From Inquilinus ginsengisoli_B (GTDB lineage: Bacteria; Pseudomonadota; Alphaproteobacteria; DSM-16000; Inquilinaceae): a DNA stretch of 64,000 bases. The position numbers and the translations under genes were made by a program. The notes beneath the pieces are model-generated. The model was given only the letters and a program-made list of their open reading frames with translations, was not told the DNA's origin and ran no database searches. Shown here in pieces: positions 48,097 through 56,811 of the stretch. Where the stretch lies: positions 4,836,001-4,900,000 of the forward strand of contig NZ_JBNDJK010000001.1 in the NCBI RefSeq assembly GCF_050434925.1. The letters run 5' to 3'. Within the stretch, counting starts at the first letter, position 1, and every line of letters starts with the position of its first letter.

Positions 48097-49472
48097 CGGG
48101 TAAACACCGCCATCTGGCTCGGCGCGCCATGCTCGGAATCGGCGGGGCCGATGTCGCCGAGCTCCGCGGCATAGCCATGCGCCCCGGCCACGGCGGCGGC
48201 CCAGGCGTGGAACTCGGCGCGGCTCCATTCGAAGCGGTGATCGGCGTGGCGGAAGGCGCCGGCGCTCAGGGTCGGGAACAGCACGTTGTAGTCGGCGTTC
48301 GGCGTGGTCACGACGACCAGCCGCGGCCGGGCCTCGCCGAAGACGATTCGGGTCAGCGCCGGCAGCCGGTCGGGATCGAGATGCTCGATCACCTCGACCA
48401 GGACGGCCGTGTCGGCCTCGGCCCAGCGCCGGTCACGATAGGTGAGGGCGCCGTGCAGCAGGGTGATGCGCCCCTCGGGCGGCCCGCCGGGCTGGTCGAG
48501 CTTGAGCCGGCGCTGCGCCCGATCGAGGTCGCGGGTCGACGCGTCGACGCCGATCAGGCGCTCGACCCAGCGCTCCCGCGCCAGCAGGGACAACAGCTTG
48601 CCCTCGCCGCAGCCGAGATCGGCGATCACCCGGGCGCCGTTGGCCTGCAGCGTCACCGCCACCGTCGCCAGCCGCTGGTCGTGCAGCCGGATCGGCGCCT
48701 CCAGCGCTTCCTCGCGGCTGGCGGCGCCCTCCGGCCCGGTCGCCTGGGACGCTTCCTCCGGCACCAGCCGGGCCAGGGCCTGACGGGCGAGGGACCGTTG
48801 GTGGGCCAGGTAGCGGCGGACGATCAGCTCCTGCGCCGGGTGGCCGCCGAGCCATCCCTCGCCGCGGGCCAGCAGCTTCGCCACCTCGTCCTCGCCGACC
48901 CAGTAGTGCTTGTCGTCGTCGAGCACCGGGACCAGCACATAGATGTGGTTCAGAAGCGCGCTCAGCCGTGCGGTGCCCGACAGGGTCAAGGTGAGGTAGC
49001 GAGGGCTGGCTGCGCCGTCGGGGCCGGGCACGGGCTCGACCCGCACCGTCCAGCCCAGCGGTTCGAACAGTCGGCGCACCATGGCCTCGCCGCCGCGCGC
49101 GGGCAGGGGGCTGATCCGCGCCTCCAGCGGCATCGGCGCGGCGGCGAGCTCCGGCCGGTCCTTCGAGATGCCGGCCATCGCTGTCTTCACGCTGCGGATC
49201 AGCGCGACCGAGAGGAAGGACGAGGCGGCATAGGGACGGTCGTTGACATACTGGTTGACCTCGCCCTCGGCCGGGCCGCGGCCGCGCACCAGCCCGACCG
49301 GATCGATCTCCAGCAGCAGCACCGCCTCGCAGCGCGCCGCCGTCGCCTCGGGATAGAACAGATGGGCCTTGCCGAAGGACAGTTCGGTCTCATGCACCCG
49401 GTCCGGATGCTTGTGCAGCAGGAAGCCGAGATCGGTGGCCGGATTATGAGTCGTGGAAATCGAGAGATACAT
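48093..49472 (-). CDS. hen1: 3'-terminal RNA ribose 2'-O-methyltransferase Hen1
   Basis: 459 residues. The N-terminal half (about 1-240) is the bacterial Hen1 activator of Pnkp ligation ('MYLSISTTHNPATDLGFLLH', 'YVNDRPYAASSFLSVALI'). The C-terminal methyltransferase has 'ADLGCGEGKLLSLLA' for S-adenosylmethionine. The Hen1 metal site is Glu360, Glu363 and His364 in 'VLVEVIEHLDPDRL' with His412 in 'FRHADHRFEW'. It methylates the 2'-OH at the 3' end of damaged RNA before sealing, making the repaired RNA resistant to re-cleavage. It is cotranscribed with pnkp. Confidence 0.93.
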   Translation of the reverse strand: MYLSISTTHNPATDLGFLLHKHPDRVHETELSFGKAHLFYPEATAARCEAVLLLEIDPVGLVRGRGPAEGEVNQYVNDRPYAASSFLSVALIRSVKTAMAGISKDRPELAAAPMPLEARISPLPARGGEAMVRRLFEPLGWTVRVEPVPGPDGAASPRYLTLTLSGTARLSALLNHIYVLVPVLDDDKHYWVGEDEVAKLLARGEGWLGGHPAQELIVRRYLAHQRSLARQALARLVPEEASQATGPEGAASREEALEAPIRLHDQRLATVAVTLQANGARVIADLGCGEGKLLSLLARERWVERLIGVDASTRDLDRAQRRLKLDQPGGPPEGRITLLHGALTYRDRRWAEADTAVLVEVIEHLDPDRLPALTRIVFGEARPRLVVVTTPNADYNVLFPTLSAGAFRHADHRFEWSRAEFHAWAAAVAGAHGYAAELGDIGPADSEHGAPSQMAVFTR

Positions 49473-49512
49473 CGGGCCTCTGTAGCCGAAGGCCCTTGCG
49501 CGGGAAAGGCCG

Positions 49513-50253
49513 CTACCGCAGCGCCGCCGCGAAGGCGGAGGTCGGGACCGCGAAGTTCAGGGTCAGCCGGTCGGTCGATCCGGCGACGGCGATGCCGACC
49601 ACCTGCCATTCGCCCTCCTGCAGCGCCAGCAGCGGGCTGCCGCTGGTGCCGCGCGTGCCGTTGCAGTCATGGATCAGCACCGGGCCCTTGGTGGTGCGGT
49701 CGGTGCCCAGCACCATGCAGGCGGTGTCGGCGGTGATGATCTGCGCCTTGTCCTGGCTGTAGCCGCCGAGCACCACCGCCGTGCCCGGCGGCGGCGGCGA
49801 CTCCGACACCGCCAGCGGCGGCGCCTGCGGCGGGGCGTCGGCGGCCAGCACCAGGATCGCCCAGTCCGCCGCATATTCCTCGCGCGGCCGCAGCGGGTCG
49901 TAGGAATCGGCCCGGATCACCTCGACGACCGGAGGGGTGTCCTTGATGAAATCCCCGCGTTCATAGCCGAACAGCACATGCAGTGAGACGGTGGGCAGGA
50001 AGCGGCGGGTCCGCGGGTTGAACAGGCAATGCGCCGCGGTCAGCACGCGGCGGGGGCCGATCAGGGCGCCAGTGCAGCGGCTCGCGATCCCGGTCTGCAC
50101 CTTGACCAGGCTGCGCCAGGGGGCGGCGGTGCCGTCCACCGGCATGCGCCGGTCGTCGGGGCCGAGCCCGGGCAGCAGCGGCGCCGCCGCCGAGGCGGCC
50201 AGGGCCGAGAGGGCGAGGAGCGCGCCCGCAATCAGAGCCGATGTGAGCCGCAT
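49513..50253 (-). CDS. Secreted trypsin-like serine protease
   Basis: 246 residues with a Sec signal (cleavage near residue 23, ASAAA). The chymotrypsin-fold triad is intact: His in 'VLTAAHCLFNP', Asp in 'EYAADWAILVLA', Ser in 'DCNGTRGTSGSPLLAL'. A glycine-rich pocket follows (VVGIAVAGS). It resembles the S1 V8-like/trypsin-like peptidases of Alphaproteobacteria. It acts in the periplasm or outside. It is upstream of hen1 on the same strand with 40 bp between; whether it shares a transcript is uncertain. Confidence 0.88.
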   Translation of the reverse strand: MRLTSALIAGALLALSALAASAAAPLLPGLGPDDRRMPVDGTAAPWRSLVKVQTGIASRCTGALIGPRRVLTAAHCLFNPRTRRFLPTVSLHVLFGYERGDFIKDTPPVVEVIRADSYDPLRPREEYAADWAILVLAADAPPQAPPLAVSESPPPPGTAVVLGGYSQDKAQIITADTACMVLGTDRTTKGPVLIHDCNGTRGTSGSPLLALQEGEWQVVGIAVAGSTDRLTLNFAVPTSAFAAALR

Positions 50254-50363
50254 CCTGATCCGCCTGTTCCGGCCGGTCGGTGCCGGCTTCCCCGCAGCCG
50301 AGTATCGCCCTCGAACCGGCGCGGGCCAAGCCGCCCATATCGTCGCGGCGGCGGGAGGCGAGC

Positions 50364-50403
50364 AAAAAAAGACCCCATCCTGCCCGGAGGCAGGATGGGG
50401 GGG
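50364..50403 (-). terminator. Strong Rho-independent terminator of the RTX gene
   Basis: On the minus strand CCCCATCCTGCC (plus 50389-50400) pairs with GGCAGGATGGGG (plus 50373-50384) and is followed by TC and seven T (plus 50364-50370 A-run). It lies 16 bp past the end of the RTX gene and separates it from the protease-hen1-pnkp unit. Confidence 0.9.
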
Positions 50404-50418
50404 TATGCCCGAGGGGAC

Positions 50419-52458
50419 TCAGAGCGCGAAGTCGCTGGCAGTCAGCGCGTGGTCGGAAAAGACGACGATGGCGAAGTCCGGGAGCTTGTCGCCGGTGGTG
50501 TCGCCATAGACGGCCTGGTAGCCGTTGGACAACGCCACCACCCGAATCTCGCCAGCCGCGCCGGTGAAGGCGCCGGTGCCGAAGGTGAAGGCGGTGTCGC
50601 CCGGGCCGGCACCATTCGCGTCGATCACGGACAGGTCGATCTTGTCGCCGGTCGTGAAGTCCGTGATCGTGTCCCTGCCCGACGCCGCCACGGTGCTCTC
50701 GCCGATGCTGGTATAGACAAAGGTGTCGTTGCCGGCGCCGCCCTTCAGCGTGTCGGCACCGTTTCCGGCATTGAGCTGGTCGTTTCCGGCCAGGCCCCAG
50801 AGCGTGTTGTTGCCTGCGGTGCCGGCGATAGTGTCGTTGAAGCCCGATCCCATCGCCTGCTCGACCCCGACCAGGGTGTCGCCATCGGCATCGCCGAAGA
50901 GGCCGGTGCCGGCCTGGAGGTGGACGACCACACCCTCGGTAGAATTGGCGTAGGACGCCGTGTCGATGCCGGCGCCGCCATCGATCGTGTCGGCCCCGGC
51001 TCCGCCCTCGATGTAGTCGTTGCCGTCATTGCCGTTGATCGTGTCGATGCCGGCGCCGCCCGTGATGGTGTCGTCCCCGGCGCCGCCATTGAGGGTGTCG
51101 TCACCGGTACCGCCGTCGACCGAGTCGTTGTCGGCTCCGCCATTGGCGATGTCGGCGCCGTCGCCGCCGACCAGGCGATCGGCACCGTCGCCGCCGTCGA
51201 GGCTGTCGTTGCCCCCCTCGCCGGCGAGCGCGTCGTCGCCGGCATTGCCGACGATCGTGTCGTTGCCGAGCTCGCCGCCGATGATGTTGCGGGCGTTGTC
51301 GCCGGTCAGGAAGTCGTCGTTGCTGGAGCCGTACAGGTTCTCGATGCTGTTGAGCTGGTCGCCGGTGGCGTCGCCGCCGCTGGCGGTGTCGGCCAGCAGG
51401 TTGACGGTAACCGCAGTCGCCGAGCCCTGGTAATTGGCGAAGTCCGAGCCCGCGTCGCCGTTCAGCACATCGGCGCCGGCGCCACCGCGAAGCGTGTCGT
51501 TGCTCTCGCGGCCGTTGAGGGTGTTGTCCGAGGCATTGCCGTACAGGTGGTCGACGAAGGCCGTGCCGTCGACATTCTCGATGCCGCTCAGCGTGTCGCC
51601 CTGGGCGTCGCCGCCCACGCCGGTGCCGGCGGTCAGGTCGACGGTCACGCCGGCGCCCGAGCCGGAATAGTCGGCCGTGTCGACGCCGCCGTTGCCGGTG
51701 ATCGCGTCGGCCCCGGCACCGCCAATGAGAGTGTCGTCGCCGGCCGACCCGATGAGGGTGTCGTTGTCCGCCGACCCGATCACGCGCTCGATGCCGGTCA
51801 GGGTGTCGCCCTGGGCATCGCCGCCGGTGCCGGTGCCGGTGGTCAGGTTGACGGTGACCGGCGAGGCCGACCCGGAATAGTCCGCGGTGTCGTTGGTGCC
51901 GGCGCCGCCCTGCAGCGAATCGGCACCGCCGCCGCCGATGAGCGTGTCGTCCCCCGCGCCGCCGAGGAGGATGTCGTTCCCGCCCTGTCCGTCGAGCGTA
52001 TCGTTGCCGCCCTGGCCGTTAATGGTGTTGGCGGCGGCGCTGCCGCTGAGGTTGTCGCCGCCGGTGTTGGAGCCGATCAGGTTGACGATGCCGACCAGAT
52101 AGTCGCCCTGGGCGTCGCCGCCGAAGCCCTCCGAGGCGCCGGTGAGCTGGATGTTGATGCCCAGGATCGGCAGGGTCAGGCTGACGAGGGTCGAAAGGTC
52201 GATGGTCACGCCATCGAGGGAAGTGGTGTAGTCCGCCGCATCGATACCCGAGAGCGTGATGATGCCGGCCGCGTTGAGCAGGCCGCCGATGATCACGTCC
52301 GCCCCGGCGCCGCCGCGGATCACGTCGTCGCCGGACCAGCCGATGGCGACGTCATCGCCGCCGAGCGCGTCGACGAAGTCGTTGCCGAGGCCCTGGACCG
52401 GGCCGATGATGAGATCGGGTAGCACTTCGGCGCTGTTGCTGCCGGTAAAGGTGGCCAT
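50419..52458 (-). CDS. Large RTX calcium-binding repeat protein
   Basis: 679 residues from ATG 52458, with GGGGAGGAATATTC upstream. It contains about twenty GGxGxDxhx repeats in clusters, separated by regular segments of the form 'ADYSGSASPVTVNLTTGTGTG' and 'GDAQGDTLTGIERVIGS'. These recur about every 75-90 residues in at least five copies. The C-terminus ends PDFAIVVFSDHALTASDFAL, a type I secretion signal like that of the RTX protein at 23105. There is no enzymatic domain, so a surface or biofilm matrix protein is likely. A terminator follows. No TolC, HlyB or HlyD homologue is in the window. Confidence 0.9.
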   Translation of the reverse strand: MATFTGSNSAEVLPDLIIGPVQGLGNDFVDALGGDDVAIGWSGDDVIRGGAGADVIIGGLLNAAGIITLSGIDAADYTTSLDGVTIDLSTLVSLTLPILGINIQLTGASEGFGGDAQGDYLVGIVNLIGSNTGGDNLSGSAAANTINGQGGNDTLDGQGGNDILLGGAGDDTLIGGGGADSLQGGAGTNDTADYSGSASPVTVNLTTGTGTGGDAQGDTLTGIERVIGSADNDTLIGSAGDDTLIGGAGADAITGNGGVDTADYSGSGAGVTVDLTAGTGVGGDAQGDTLSGIENVDGTAFVDHLYGNASDNTLNGRESNDTLRGGAGADVLNGDAGSDFANYQGSATAVTVNLLADTASGGDATGDQLNSIENLYGSSNDDFLTGDNARNIIGGELGNDTIVGNAGDDALAGEGGNDSLDGGDGADRLVGGDGADIANGGADNDSVDGGTGDDTLNGGAGDDTITGGAGIDTINGNDGNDYIEGGAGADTIDGGAGIDTASYANSTEGVVVHLQAGTGLFGDADGDTLVGVEQAMGSGFNDTIAGTAGNNTLWGLAGNDQLNAGNGADTLKGGAGNDTFVYTSIGESTVAASGRDTITDFTTGDKIDLSVIDANGAGPGDTAFTFGTGAFTGAAGEIRVVALSNGYQAVYGDTTGDKLPDFAIVVFSDHALTASDFAL

Positions 52459-52907
52459 GAATATTCCTCCCCACTATGATCTGGGCCCGATATGAAGTGG
52501 GCGCTACAGTTGGGCATTTCTTCTCGCGATGTTCAACAAAAATGCGCGGCGCGGCTGCCATTCAGCTAGCAAGTCGCGCTTACCGCTGTTGATCGCAAAC
52601 GGATATTAGAATTTTCTGACAGTCTTTGCGTCAGAAAATTCATCTCACATAAAATAAGATGTATGATGTTTAGAGAGCTTGGAAATTGTTTGTAGGCAAA
52701 TTATCTTAATTATTGATTTTTTTCCGCGGAGGCCGGATCGGGCAATTGCGGAGGTCGCGGCGGGACTTCGTGGGCGTGGCTCGACTTCCGCCACCGTCGA
52801 TGCCAAGGTCCCGTCGGGGAACCCCGCCGCCGGGGCGTGCGTTCCCCGATTGCCGAATTCGATCCGATGCGGTTGCAGCCGCATCCCGAACCGAGGGAGA
52901 GATCGCC
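52459..52907. other. AT-rich intergenic region between RTX gene and small basic gene
   Basis: 449 bp, clearly AT-richer in 52580-52730 than the rest of the window. It holds the leader and promoter of the RTX gene, a strong hairpin (52609-52641) and GAGGGAGA as ribosome binding site of the small gene at 52908. No other supported gene. Confidence 0.6.
52609..52641. promoter_or_regulatory. 12-bp perfect inverted repeat
   Basis: GAATTTTCTGAC (52609-52620) and GTCAGAAAATTC (52630-52641) are exact reverse complements around a 9-nt loop. It lies about 150 bp upstream of the RTX start. No T-run follows on either strand, so an operator is more likely than a terminator. Confidence 0.55.
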
Positions 52908-53138
52908 ATGGATCGCGATTTCACACGCCAGGTGGCGCGGGCCAAGCAGGCGGCGCAGGCGGCCAGCCGGGCGCAACGGGCCTTCCGCCACGACGACCCG
53001 GCCGCTCCATCCGGCATCACCGGCGCGGCCTATATCGCCCAGAAGCGGCGCGCGCTGCGCACCGCGGTGGCGGAGGCCGCGGCCTTCGACCAGACGGTGG
53101 ACCCGGTCGCCCGCGACCTCGCCGCCCGGCACCGCTAG
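52908..53138 (+). CDS. Small basic hypothetical protein
   Basis: 76 residues from ATG 52908 (MDRDFTRQVARAKQAAQAA), with GAGGGAGA upstream. It is highly helical, rich in Ala, Arg and Gln, and has no signal or membrane segment. 'GITGAAYIAQKRRALRTAV' lies mid-protein. Its family is not recognised. It converges with the IclR gene (9 bp between stops). Confidence 0.6.
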   Translation: MDRDFTRQVARAKQAAQAASRAQRAFRHDDPAAPSGITGAAYIAQKRRALRTAVAEAAAFDQTVDPVARDLAARHR

Positions 53139-53147
53139 CCCGCCGGC

Positions 53148-53942
53148 TCAGGCGGTCCAGCCGAGCAGCCGCTCGATCCGGCTCGCCGCTTCCTGCACCG
53201 CGACGCTGTAGGTGCGCTCGCGCTCGCGCGCCTTCTGCTCGGGCAGCACGACGCTGATCGTGGCGTCGCAATCGCCGTTCGGGGTGCAGATCGGCGCGGC
53301 GATGCAGGCGACGGCGAAGTCGGATTCGCTCAGCTGGATCGCCAGCTTCTCGGCCAGCGCCGCCTCCGCGATCCGGCACAGCGCCTCCGGGTCGGTCTCG
53401 GCCATGCCGGTGGGCGAGGGCTGGGCGACCCGGCGCATCAGCTCGATCCGCTCCGGCCAGGGCAGGTGGCCGATCAGGAGGCGGCCGGAGGCGGTCCAGT
53501 TCAGCGGCACCCGGGTGCCGACCTTGGACGACACCCGGAAGTGCCCGGACGGCTCGGCCATGGCCAGCACCACCATATGGCCGTCGTCGCGGCCGCAGAC
53601 CTGCACGGTCTCGCCCAGCAGCCGGCTGAGCTCCCGCATCTCCTGCGACGCGGTCTCCAGCAGGTTCAGGCTGCGGCCATAGGCCAAGCCGTAATGGTAG
53701 AGGCGGGGGCCGAACCACAACAGGCCGTCGCCGTCGCGCGACAGCAGGTCCTGGCGCAGCAGCGAATCGACCACGCCGTAGATCGTCGACATCGGCGCGC
53801 CCAGCGCCTTGGACACGTCATAGGCGGTGAGGGGGCGGCCCATGGCCAGCAGGTGATCGCAGATCTGCACCGCGCGCTCGATGCCGCTGACCCGGCTGCG
53901 CTCGCTCGCCCTGTCGGCCTTGGCAGCCGCTGCTTCCACCAT
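53148..53942 (-). CDS. IclR family transcriptional regulator
   Basis: 264 residues. The winged helix is in 'GIERAVQICDHLLAMGRPLT' and 'KALGAPMSTIYGVVDSLLRQDLL'. The effector domain has 'SSKVGTRVPLNWTASGRLLIGH', 'SESDFAVACIAAPICTPNGDC'. It is divergent from the dipeptide-type ABC operon, and IclR-like palindromes lie at that operon's promoter. It is the likely regulator of the whole 54169-62704 unit. Confidence 0.9.
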   Translation of the reverse strand: MVEAAAAKADRASERSRVSGIERAVQICDHLLAMGRPLTAYDVSKALGAPMSTIYGVVDSLLRQDLLSRDGDGLLWFGPRLYHYGLAYGRSLNLLETASQEMRELSRLLGETVQVCGRDDGHMVVLAMAEPSGHFRVSSKVGTRVPLNWTASGRLLIGHLPWPERIELMRRVAQPSPTGMAETDPEALCRIAEAALAEKLAIQLSESDFAVACIAAPICTPNGDCDATISVVLPEQKARERERTYSVAVQEAASRIERLLGWTA

Positions 53943-54073
53943 GATTCCCGTCCCGTCTCTCCCGGCCGATGCTCCGGCCGAGTGGTATAGCTCTCGTTTG
54001 TCTGAAGCTAGGCTTTGCCTTGCATGGCGGTCAATCTCCGAGCCTTTCCGCCGCTCGCCTCGATCGGATGGGG

Positions 54074-54140
54074 TTGACGTCCCTGTCGCGATGGTCCTAG
54101 CGTATTCCGCAACGGAAGATGATGCTTCCTAATAACGGAA
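54074..54140 (+). promoter_or_regulatory. Promoter with IclR-type operators for the ABC/catabolic operon
   Basis: A sigma-70-like -35 TTGACG (54074-54079) and -10 TAGCGT (54098-54103) are spaced 18 bp apart. The palindrome TTCCGCAACGGAA (54105-54117) starts just past the -10. A second, weaker TTCC...GGAA (54126-54140) follows. The site position would block transcription start, fitting repression by the divergent IclR protein. Confidence 0.6.
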
Positions 54141-54168
54141 TAGTAGAAACTCACGACAGGGGGAGTCA

Positions 54169-55704
54169 ATGCTGCGAATGACGTCGGGAATTCTGGGCCT
54201 GATCGCGCTCGCGATCCTGCCGATATCCTCAGGCGCCATGGCTGCGCCGGCCAAGGGCGGGACGATCACCGTGGCCACGATCGGCGAGCCGCCGACGCTG
54301 GACCCGATGGTCAGCACCGCCGACCTGGTCGGCATCATCACCCAGCACATCTTCGAGACGCTCTACACCTTCGACGCCAATTGGGGCGTCACGCCGCTGG
54401 TCGCCGATGCCATGCCGGAAATCAGCGCCGACGGCCGCGTCTACACCATCAAGATCCGCCAGGGCCTGACCTTCCATGACGGCTCGGCGCTGGACGCCGA
54501 CGACGTCGTCGCCTCGCTGAAGCGCTGGACCGAGGTGGCGTCGCGCGGGAAGCTGGCCGCCGGCAACATCGAGGCGATCGAGAAGGTCGACGCCTCCACC
54601 ATCAGAATCTCGCTGAAGCAGCCCTTCGCACCGCTGCTGGCGCTGCTGGCCTTCAACAACAGCGCGGCGGTGATCGTGCCGTCGGAGAAGATCGCGCCGG
54701 AGATGAAGGACCCGATCGGCAGCGGCCCCTACATGCTGAAGGCGCGGGTGCCGGACCAGTACATCCAGCTGGTCCGCTTCGACGGCTACAAGCCGCGCGA
54801 GGGCGACCCGAACGGCTATGGCGGCGCCCGCAAGCAGTATCTCGACGAGATCCGCTTCACCCCGGTGCCGAACGCCAACACCCGGATCGAAGGCGCGGTG
54901 GCCGGCCAGTTCGACTACACCGATTCCCTGCCGGTCGAGGCCGTCGACAAGATCAAGGCCGGCGCGTCGGAGCCGATCATCCTGAAGCCCTTCGGCTGGC
55001 CGGTCTTCGTCATGAACACCAAGCAGGGCCTGCTCAGCGACCTGAAGCTGCGTCGCGCCGTGCAGCTGGCGCTGAACGAGGAGGACATGCTGGCCGCCGC
55101 CTTCGGCAGCACCGATTTCTACACCCTCGACGCCGCGATGTACCCGGAGGGCTATCCGTGGCGGAGCGAGGTCGGCACCGAAATCTACAACAAGGGCGAC
55201 GCCGAGGGCGCGCAGAAGCTGCTCGAGGAGGCCGGCTATGACGGCAAGACGCCGATCCGAATCCTGACCAGCCGGCAATACGAGTTCCACTACAAGATGG
55301 CGCTGGTGGCGGCGGAATACCTGAAGGCCGCAGGCTTCCAGGTCCAGGTCGACGTCACCGACTGGGCGACGCTGACCCAGCGCCGGACCGACCCGGCCCT
55401 GTGGGAGATCTACATCAGCCACAGCCCGTTCCTGCCGGAGCCGGCGCTGATCGGCGCCCTGGCCAAGGGCTCGCCGGGCTGGTGGGACACGCCGGCCAAG
55501 GACAAGGCGGTCGGCGCCTTCAACCAGGCGCTGACGCAGGACGAGCGGGTGAAGCTCTGGGCCGGCGTGCAGCAGGTGATGGCCGACGAGGTGCCGCTGA
55601 TCAAGGTCGGCGACTTCAACGCCCTCTCGGCCAAGTCCAAGGCGTTGCAGGGCGTGACCCCGGCCCCGTGGCCGTATTTCTGGAACGCCTACGTGGAGAA
55701 GTGA
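54169..55704 (+). CDS. ABC transporter substrate-binding protein, family 5 (dipeptide/opine type)
   Basis: 511 residues. A signal peptide ends at about residue 25 (SSGAMAAPAK). The family-5 core reads 'GTITVATIGEPPTLDPMVS', 'YTIKIRQGLTFHDGSALDADDVV', 'LAALLAFNNSAAVIVPSE'-like residues, and 'DLKLRRAVQLALNEEDML'. It captures a peptide, opine or other amino compound in the periplasm for the permeases encoded downstream. It is the first gene of a nine-gene operon-like run, 28 bp after the operator. Confidence 0.9.
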   Translation: MLRMTSGILGLIALAILPISSGAMAAPAKGGTITVATIGEPPTLDPMVSTADLVGIITQHIFETLYTFDANWGVTPLVADAMPEISADGRVYTIKIRQGLTFHDGSALDADDVVASLKRWTEVASRGKLAAGNIEAIEKVDASTIRISLKQPFAPLLALLAFNNSAAVIVPSEKIAPEMKDPIGSGPYMLKARVPDQYIQLVRFDGYKPREGDPNGYGGARKQYLDEIRFTPVPNANTRIEGAVAGQFDYTDSLPVEAVDKIKAGASEPIILKPFGWPVFVMNTKQGLLSDLKLRRAVQLALNEEDMLAAAFGSTDFYTLDAAMYPEGYPWRSEVGTEIYNKGDAEGAQKLLEEAGYDGKTPIRILTSRQYEFHYKMALVAAEYLKAAGFQVQVDVTDWATLTQRRTDPALWEIYISHSPFLPEPALIGALAKGSPGWWDTPAKDKAVGAFNQALTQDERVKLWAGVQQVMADEVPLIKVGDFNALSAKSKALQGVTPAPWPYFWNAYVEK

Positions 55705-55734
55705 GGTCTGTTCTGGTGTCGCGCCATTTCTTTT

Positions 55735-55829
55735 TCCTGTCATGCCCGGGCTTGACCCGGGCATCCAGGGCGGCAAGAGCCGCTCTCGGTGGCCCCTGGA
55801 TTGCCGGGTCAAGCCCGGCAATGACAGGA
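55735..55829. repeat. Dispersed palindromic repeat, long form
   Basis: TCCTGTCATGCCCGGGCTTG ... and the complementary ... GGCAATGACAGGA ends form a large cruciform with inner arms CCCGGGCTTGACCCGGG, CCAGGG/CCCCTGG, and GCCGGGTCAAGCCCGGC. A second copy of the unit lies at 61357. It sits between the binding-protein and first permease genes and may set their relative expression. Confidence 0.85.
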
Positions 55830-55869
55830 GAGGAGGGGCGTTTCACGCTCCCCGGAGGGCGCTGACCTC

Positions 55870-56811
55870 ATGCTCTCCTACATCGTCAATCGCCTGATCG
55901 GCATGGTCGCGGTGATGTTCATCGTGGCGACGGTCGTCTTCGTCATCATCCGGGTGACGCCGGGCGACCCCGCCGCGGTGATGCTGGGGCCGGATGCACA
56001 GCCGTCGGATGTCGTCGAGCTGCGGGCCAAGCTCGGCCTCGACCAGCCGCTGCCGGTGCAGTATGTCGGCTGGCTCGGCCAGATCGCGGTCGGCGACCTG
56101 GGCCAGTCGATCTTCCTGAACCAGCCGGTGCTGGAGGCGATCGGCGACCGGGCCGAGCCGACGCTGATGCTGACCCTGCTGTCGATGCTGATCGCGGTCG
56201 CCATCGCGCTGCCGGTCGGCATCGCCTCCGCCGTCTGGCGCGGTTCGCTGCTCGACCAGTCGGTGCTGACCGTGTCGATGCTCACCGCCAGCATCCCCAG
56301 CTTCTGGCTGGGCCTGATCCTGATGCAGATCTTCTCGGTCAAGCTCGGCTGGTTTCCGGTGGCCGGCTATGGCGGGCCGGGCGCCGGCTTCCTCGACCGC
56401 ATGACCCATCTGGTGCTGCCGGCGATCGTGCTTGGTCTGGTCAATTCGGCTCTTATCACCCGCTTCACCCGGGCCAGCATGCTCGACGTGCTGAACGACG
56501 ACTATGTCCGCACCGCCCGGGCCAAGGGACTGCCGGAGCGCAAGGTGGTGCTGAAGCACGCGCTGAAGAACGCGCTGATCCCGATCCTGACCGTGATCGG
56601 CCTGACCACGGCGCTGCTGGTCTCCGGCGCGGTGGTGACCGAGACGGTGTTCGGCCTGCCGGGGGTCGGCAACCTCGTGGTCAACGGCGTGCTGCGGCGC
56701 GACTACCCGGTGATCCAGGGGGCGCTGCTGGTGATCGCGGCGCTCTACGTCCTGATCAACCTCGTCATCGACCTGCTGTACCTCTTCGTCGACCCCAGGG
56801 TGCGCACCTGA
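55870..56811 (+). CDS. ABC transporter permease, DppB family
   Basis: 313 residues. It has six transmembrane segments, starting with 'YIVNRLIGMVAVMFIVATVVF'. The N-terminal 'RVTPGDPAAVMLG' and EAA loop 'VRTARAKGLPERKVVLKHALKN' are DppB/OppB signatures. It pairs with the DppC-type permease next to it. Its stop overlaps that start (TGATG). Confidence 0.92.
   Translation: MLSYIVNRLIGMVAVMFIVATVVFVIIRVTPGDPAAVMLGPDAQPSDVVELRAKLGLDQPLPVQYVGWLGQIAVGDLGQSIFLNQPVLEAIGDRAEPTLMLTLLSMLIAVAIALPVGIASAVWRGSLLDQSVLTVSMLTASIPSFWLGLILMQIFSVKLGWFPVAGYGGPGAGFLDRMTHLVLPAIVLGLVNSALITRFTRASMLDVLNDDYVRTARAKGLPERKVVLKHALKNALIPILTVIGLTTALLVSGAVVTETVFGLPGVGNLVVNGVLRRDYPVIQGALLVIAALYVLINLVIDLLYLFVDPRVRT

Noticed and set aside
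50029..52422. Long open frame opposite the RTX gene
   Set aside because: High-GC repeats of Gly/Asp codons leave the antisense frame open; its product is low-complexity Val/Ala/Gly repeats with no family signal or ribosome binding site.
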